DNA from: Thermodesulfovibrionales bacterium
GTDB lineage: Bacteria; Nitrospirota; Thermodesulfovibrionia; Thermodesulfovibrionales; SM23-35
Direction: 5' to 3'
Assembly (NCBI GenBank): GCA_020053565.1
Contig: JAGVMY010000170.1
Location: 1 to 8,982 of the forward strand
Length of the DNA stretch: 8,982 nt
Each line of letters begins with the position of its first letter. Position 1 is the stretch's first letter. Positions 6,398 to 8,982 of this stretch are shown here, one piece after another. The position numbers and the translations under genes were made by a program. The notes beneath the pieces are model-generated. The model did not search any database. It was not told where the DNA came from and saw only the letters and a list, made by a program, of their open reading frames with translations.

Positions 6398-7018
6398 ATG
6401 ATGGAATTAGGACAGATTGACAGACCAGATGCAGAAATCTTTTCAGGGAAAAGAAAGCTCTATTGTGTCGCAAATGTCTATCCTATTGAAGATGCACCAG
6501 ATGACTACAATGACCTTGTGAATAAATACTGGGATGATGTAGCTCAGCAGATCGAAAAGATTGAGATCGCAGGAAAGATAAATAAGATATTCTGTGAGCT
6601 TATTTACCTGCAGGGAAATGAGGCGCTCAATATACTGGCAAAGATCAATGAGCGAATCCCGGATATCATTAAAAAGAAGGTGGGGGAAGGAGGTACCTTA
6701 TTCCCTCTGGAAAGCAAGGAAATATTCGGACCTTACACAGACTGGGCCAACTGCCTCAGGATTGTGTACACAGAAGAGGTATTTAAGAAGGTCCTTGAGT
6801 TTTATATGGAATGTGCAGATAAAAGGTTACAACAGATACTGAATATAATAGACAGCAACCTCTCGGAAACAGAAGCAGGTCTGCTCATCATGAAAGACGA
6901 AGACAGGATAAAGCTCCAGTTTCCCAGAGACATAGAAATATTTTTAATCACACCTCCATCGTATGATGACATTATGAGATGGTTCAGGGAAAGGTTTGGT
7001 AAAAAATCTACAGAATAG
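6398..7018 (+). CDS. Hypothetical cytoplasmic protein, about 206 aa
   Basis: I do not recognise the family. The product is soluble, mixed alpha/beta and acidic, without signal peptide, transmembrane helix or clustered cysteines. It contains KLYCVANVYPIEDAPDDY near the N-terminus, a helical stretch (VNKYWDDVAQQIEKIE), a segment GTLFPLESKEIFGPYTDWA in the middle, and an Arg-rich end (DDIMRWFRERFGKK). The base-composition style and clean length indicate a real gene. The start is uncertain: GTG 6392, ATG 6398 and ATG 6401 are all in frame. ATG 6398 is chosen because AAGGGG (6383-6388) is nine bases upstream, while it is only three from the GTG. It follows the 63-aa ORF closely and precedes the tRNA-Ser/SRP RNA/dnaX block by 109 bp. 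Confidence 0.8.
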   Translation: MMELGQIDRPDAEIFSGKRKLYCVANVYPIEDAPDDYNDLVNKYWDDVAQQIEKIEIAGKINKIFCELIYLQGNEALNILAKINERIPDIIKKKVGEGGTLFPLESKEIFGPYTDWANCLRIVYTEEVFKKVLEFYMECADKRLQQILNIIDSNLSETEAGLLIMKDEDRIKLQFPRDIEIFLITPPSYDDIMRWFRERFGKKSTE

Positions 7019-7031
7019 AAATCCTTGTTCT

Positions 7032-7047
7032 TTACACATAAGTGTAA
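7032..7047. repeat. Perfect inverted repeat TTACAC-ATAA-GTGTAA
   Basis: Six-base arms (7032-7037 and 7042-7047) flank a four-base loop, 13 bases after the stop of the 206-aa gene. It could form a weak hairpin at the end of that transcript or be a protein site. No T run follows directly. A further AT-only pair, TAAAAAA (7052-7058) and TTTTTTA (7067-7073), lies just downstream and may help termination. The rest of the 109-bp gap holds only a possible -10 (TATTAT, 7113-7118) for the tRNA, with no clear -35. Confidence 0.35.
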
Positions 7048-7127
7048 TTCGTAAAAAAAGAGTTTATTTTTTATCCTATTACGCACAACTCATAAGAAAA
7101 TCAAACTTAATGTATTATAAAGTATAT

Positions 7128-7221
7128 GGAGAGATGTCCGAGAGGCTGAAGGAGCACGACTGGAAATCGTGTGTGGGGCCTAAAAGCTTCACCGAGGGTT
7201 CAAATCCCTCTCTCTCCGCCA
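7128..7221 (+). tRNA. tRNA-Ser (anticodon GGA)
   Basis: A class II tRNA of 94 nt including an encoded CCA (7219-7221). The acceptor stem is GGAGAGA (7128-7134) with TCTCTCC (7211-7217), and the discriminator is G7218. The anticodon stem CACGA/TCGTG encloses the loop CTGGAAA with anticodon GGA at 7162-7164, which reads UCC and UCU serine codons. A long variable arm pairs GTGGGGC (7173-7179) with GCTTCAC (7186-7192) using two G-U pairs, the hallmark of tRNA-Ser. The T arm is GAGGG/CCCTC around TTCAAAT. It lies 12 bases before the SRP RNA and is probably co-transcribed with it. The same order is known in Bacillus subtilis upstream of dnaX. Confidence 0.97.
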
Positions 7222-7222
7222 T

Positions 7223-7355
7223 CCTGTTTTTTTGCAACCAGGAAACGGCACTATGCAATAGATAGGTGTGAACCCCGTCAGGTCTGGAAGGAAGCAGCGG
7301 TAAACATTTTATCTGTGTGACATAGGACGTCGTTTCCTGGTTGGAGAAAAACAGG
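7223..7355 (+). repeat. Complementary 9-base arms flanking the SRP RNA
   Basis: CCTGTTTTT (7223-7231) is the exact reverse complement of AAAAACAGG (7347-7355). Together with the basal SRP helix this extends the stem by nine pairs beyond a 3x3 internal loop (7232-7234 against 7344-7346). The left arm begins one base after the tRNA CCA. The right arm overlaps the AGGG (7353-7356) that serves dnaX. It may be a precursor-processing stem or a longer mature SRP RNA. Confidence 0.6.
7234..7344 (+). ncRNA. ffs: Signal recognition particle RNA, small bacterial 4.5S type
   Basis: The RNA scaffold that binds Ffh and guides ribosomes making membrane and secreted proteins to FtsY. The conserved helix 8 region is unmistakable at about 7267-7304, with GAACCCCGTCAGGTCTGGAA (7270-7289), a GGAA tetraloop and AGGAAGCAGCGGTAA. 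The ends pair perfectly over 13 bp: CAACCAGGAAACG (7235-7247) with CGTTTCCTGGTTG (7331-7343). That gives about 111 nt, close to the E. coli 4.5S size and without an Alu domain. Exact ends are inferred from the helix. No separate promoter is seen, so it may be made from the tRNA-Ser transcript. Confidence 0.95.
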
Positions 7356-7366
7356 GAAGAAAAGAT

Positions 7367-8884
7367 ATGAGTTATTTAGTGTTAGCAAGGAAATGGAGAC
7401 CTCAGGGGTTTGATGACCTTATTGGTCAGGAACCCTTAATCCATATCCTTAAAAATTCAATCGATCAAGGAAAGGTTGCACATGCCTATCTCTTTTCCGG
7501 TCCGAGAGGGGTGGGGAAAACCTCCACTGCGAGAATACTCGCAAAGGCATTGAACTGTAAAGACGGACCAACATCTACGCCATGCGGTTCATGTATATTC
7601 TGCACATCAATCACAGATGGTTCTTCTTTCGATGTAATGGAAATAGATGGTGCATCGAACAACAGTGTGAACGACATAAGAGACCTCAGGGAGAGAGTAA
7701 AGTATGTCCCTTCCGGTGGAAGATATAAGGTCTATATTATAGATGAATCTCACATGCTCTCGGATGCCGCGTTCAATGCGCTCTTAAAAACCCTTGAAGA
7801 ACCACCTCCCCATGTGATATTTGTCCTTGCGACAACAGCTCCGAAAAAGATACCAACGACGGTACTTTCACGCTGTCAGCATTTACCCTTCAGGAGGATA
7901 CCCAGCCAGAAGATAAAGGAAAGGCTTAAAAAAATATCAGATGCAGAGGGCATCATTATTTCTGGTCAGGCGATTGAAATGATTGCAAGGGCTGCTGACG
8001 GAAGCCTGCGGGACTCACTCACCATCCTGGATCAGATATCATCCTTTTCATCTGACATAAAAGAATCTGATGTGAAAGACCTGCTCGGGATTGCAGACTT
8101 CGGACTTCTCTCTCAGATTTCTATAGCATTGATCGAAGGCAATAGAGAGGAGATACTGAAGATTATAGGCGAGCTGGTGGAAAGAGGCACAGATATTAAA
8201 TCGTTTACAAAAGAGCTCGTAAAGTTCTTCAGGGACCTGTTAGTGGCAAGTGTGATGAAAAAACCCGAGGAGGTACTTGATGTAAGCAAAGAGGAGACAG
8301 AAGCAATAAAGGATATTATCAGCAGGACATCCGAAGACCAGCTTACCCTTATACTCTCAGAAATAATGAAGACAGAGACTGATGTGAGAATTGCATCATC
8401 GCCACGGCTTGCCCTTGAGATGTCCCTCTTAAAGGCAAGTTTTTTGAGCGAGATGAAACCTCTCAAAGAGATTATGGAAAACTTAGAGTCCTATGGAGAA
8501 ATGAAACACCTCGATACGAAAAAAAAACAGATCGAACCGGATCAAATATGGGAACAGGCAATAAAAAAGATTGATGCTCCTCTTGCCTCAAAATTATCAC
8601 GGGCAAAGTTCACGCTCGCAGGAGATACCCTGACTATTATCTTTAATGGCACCGACTCACTTTTTGTTGACTCTATTGAAAAAAATATGGAAGCAATAAA
8701 ACAGATTTTTTCAGAGGAACTTGGAACCAATGTTACATTAAAAATAGAGACGGTAAAAGAAAATAAAATTATGAAAAAAGACCTTAAGGAAAAAGTATTG
8801 GAAGAGCCAATTATTAAAGAGGCCCTCGAACTTTTTGATGGAAGAATCGTAGATGTAACCCCGAAAACAGAAGACAACACATAG
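7367..8884 (+). CDS. dnaX: DNA polymerase III subunit gamma/tau (clamp loader ATPase)
   Basis: The ATPase of the clamp loader, which opens and places the beta sliding clamp and, in its long form, ties polymerases to the helicase. Domain I shows Walker A GPRGVGKT (45-52), a zinc module (Cys64, Cys73, Cys76, Cys79), Walker B VYIIDE (122-127; the next residue is Ser where Val or Ala is common) and the SRC motif (168-170) with the arginine finger. Domains II-III run to about residue 365. The C-terminal domain, about 390-505 and ending ALELFDGRIVDV, is typical of shorter tau proteins. The ATG start has AGGG ten bases upstream, slightly far. A run of nine A residues (8519-8527, codons 385-387) lies at the domain III boundary and could produce a gamma form by slippage. 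ybaB follows after 18 bases, implying an operon. Confidence 0.97.
   Translation: MSYLVLARKWRPQGFDDLIGQEPLIHILKNSIDQGKVAHAYLFSGPRGVGKTSTARILAKALNCKDGPTSTPCGSCIFCTSITDGSSFDVMEIDGASNNSVNDIRDLRERVKYVPSGGRYKVYIIDESHMLSDAAFNALLKTLEEPPPHVIFVLATTAPKKIPTTVLSRCQHLPFRRIPSQKIKERLKKISDAEGIIISGQAIEMIARAADGSLRDSLTILDQISSFSSDIKESDVKDLLGIADFGLLSQISIALIEGNREEILKIIGELVERGTDIKSFTKELVKFFRDLLVASVMKKPEEVLDVSKEETEAIKDIISRTSEDQLTLILSEIMKTETDVRIASSPRLALEMSLLKASFLSEMKPLKEIMENLESYGEMKHLDTKKKQIEPDQIWEQAIKKIDAPLASKLSRAKFTLAGDTLTIIFNGTDSLFVDSIEKNMEAIKQIFSEELGTNVTLKIETVKENKIMKKDLKEKVLEEPIIKEALELFDGRIVDVTPKTEDNT
8519..8527 (+). promoter_or_regulatory. A9 tract in dnaX, candidate slippage/frameshift site
   Basis: Nine consecutive A bases read as AAA AAA AAA in the dnaX frame (Lys385-387). 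After a -1 shift or one added A, 15 codons follow before TGA at 8572-8574 (about 402 aa). After the opposite shift, translation stops at TAA 8562-8564 (about 398 aa). Both products keep domains I-III and lose the tau C-terminus. Thermus thermophilus dnaX uses a nine-A run for transcriptional slippage, and E. coli uses a ribosomal frameshift in the same gene. It is the longest A run in this gene. Confidence 0.55.
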
Positions 8885-8902
8885 AGGACAGAGGAGGACG
8901 AC

Positions 8903-8982
8903 ATGTCAAAAAAGATGCTCGGAGACTTAATGCGTGAGGCCCAGAGGCTTCAGACAGAAATGATGAAGATGCAGGAAGAGGC
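8903..8982 (+). CDS. ybaB: YbaB/EbfC family nucleoid-associated protein, N-terminal part (cut by window edge)
   Basis: The first 26 codons read MSKKMLGDLMREAQRLQTEM followed by MKMQEE, the N-terminal amphipathic helix of the YbaB/EbfC family. These are small dimeric DNA-binding proteins found next to dnaX and recR in most bacteria. A strong AGGAGG (8892-8897) lies five bases before the ATG, fixing the start. The gene sits 18 bases after the dnaX stop, so the two are almost certainly co-transcribed. recR would be expected next but is outside the window. The core beta sheet of the fold is not visible here. Confidence 0.9.
   Translation, partial: MSKKMLGDLMREAQRLQTEMMKMQEE

Noticed and set aside
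7227..7233. T7 run after tRNA-Ser as an intrinsic terminator
   Set aside because: The only hairpin before it is the tRNA itself, and the T run pairs with the A run after the SRP RNA, so read-through is more likely. Not excluded.
6996..7265. 89-codon plus-strand frame
   Set aside because: It runs straight through the tRNA-Ser gene and into the SRP RNA, so it is an artefact of RNA-gene sequence.
8519..8527. A9 run in dnaX as a sequencing error or true frameshift
   Set aside because: The frame continues through a normal DnaX C-terminal domain at the annotated A count, so the gene is intact as given.
1..8982. CRISPR arrays, insertion sequences, prophage or attachment sites
   Set aside because: No regularly spaced repeats, transposase or integrase genes, or flanking duplications were seen, including around vapBC and tRNA-Ser.

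Overview
This window looks like chromosomal housekeeping DNA from a Gram-negative bacterium of moderate, AT-leaning composition. An outer-membrane secretin shows that the organism has two membranes. A GatA/GatB amidotransferase implies that Gln-tRNAGln and/or Asn-tRNAAsn is made by transamidation. The overall style would fit Nitrospirota or a deltaproteobacterial-type lineage, but this is an impression and no marker here fixes the taxon.

Left part (1-2540): on the minus strand lie the start of a family 2 glycosyltransferase (cut by the window edge) and, upstream of it, a 687-aa GspD-like secretin. A divergent promoter region of about 170 bp separates the secretin from gatA. It holds a good sigma70-type promoter facing each way and a 10-bp direct repeat spaced 22 bp apart.

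Middle part (2541-6134): gatA and gatB, two subunits of the tRNA-dependent amidotransferase, are separated by a complete vapBC toxin-antitoxin pair. The pair has its own near-consensus promoter. Predicted transcription starts on the A of the antitoxin ATG, so the mRNA would be leaderless. A 23-bp nearly perfect palindrome, the probable autoregulatory operator, covers the -35 element. The toxin gene overlaps the start of gatB. No gatC is present.

Right part (6135-8982): two uncharacterised genes (63 aa and about 206 aa) follow gatB. Next comes the conserved block tRNA-Ser(GGA), SRP RNA, dnaX, ybaB, an arrangement also known from Bacillus subtilis. The SRP RNA is flanked by an additional 9-bp complementary pair whose right arm touches the dnaX ribosome binding site. 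dnaX contains a run of nine A residues just after the clamp-loader domains. Slippage there in either direction would give a short gamma-like product of about 400 residues, resembling the known Thermus thermophilus dnaX case.

The most notable signals are the vapBC module embedded between gatA and gatB with its leaderless promoter/operator, the A9 tract in dnaX, and the extended complementarity around the SRP RNA.
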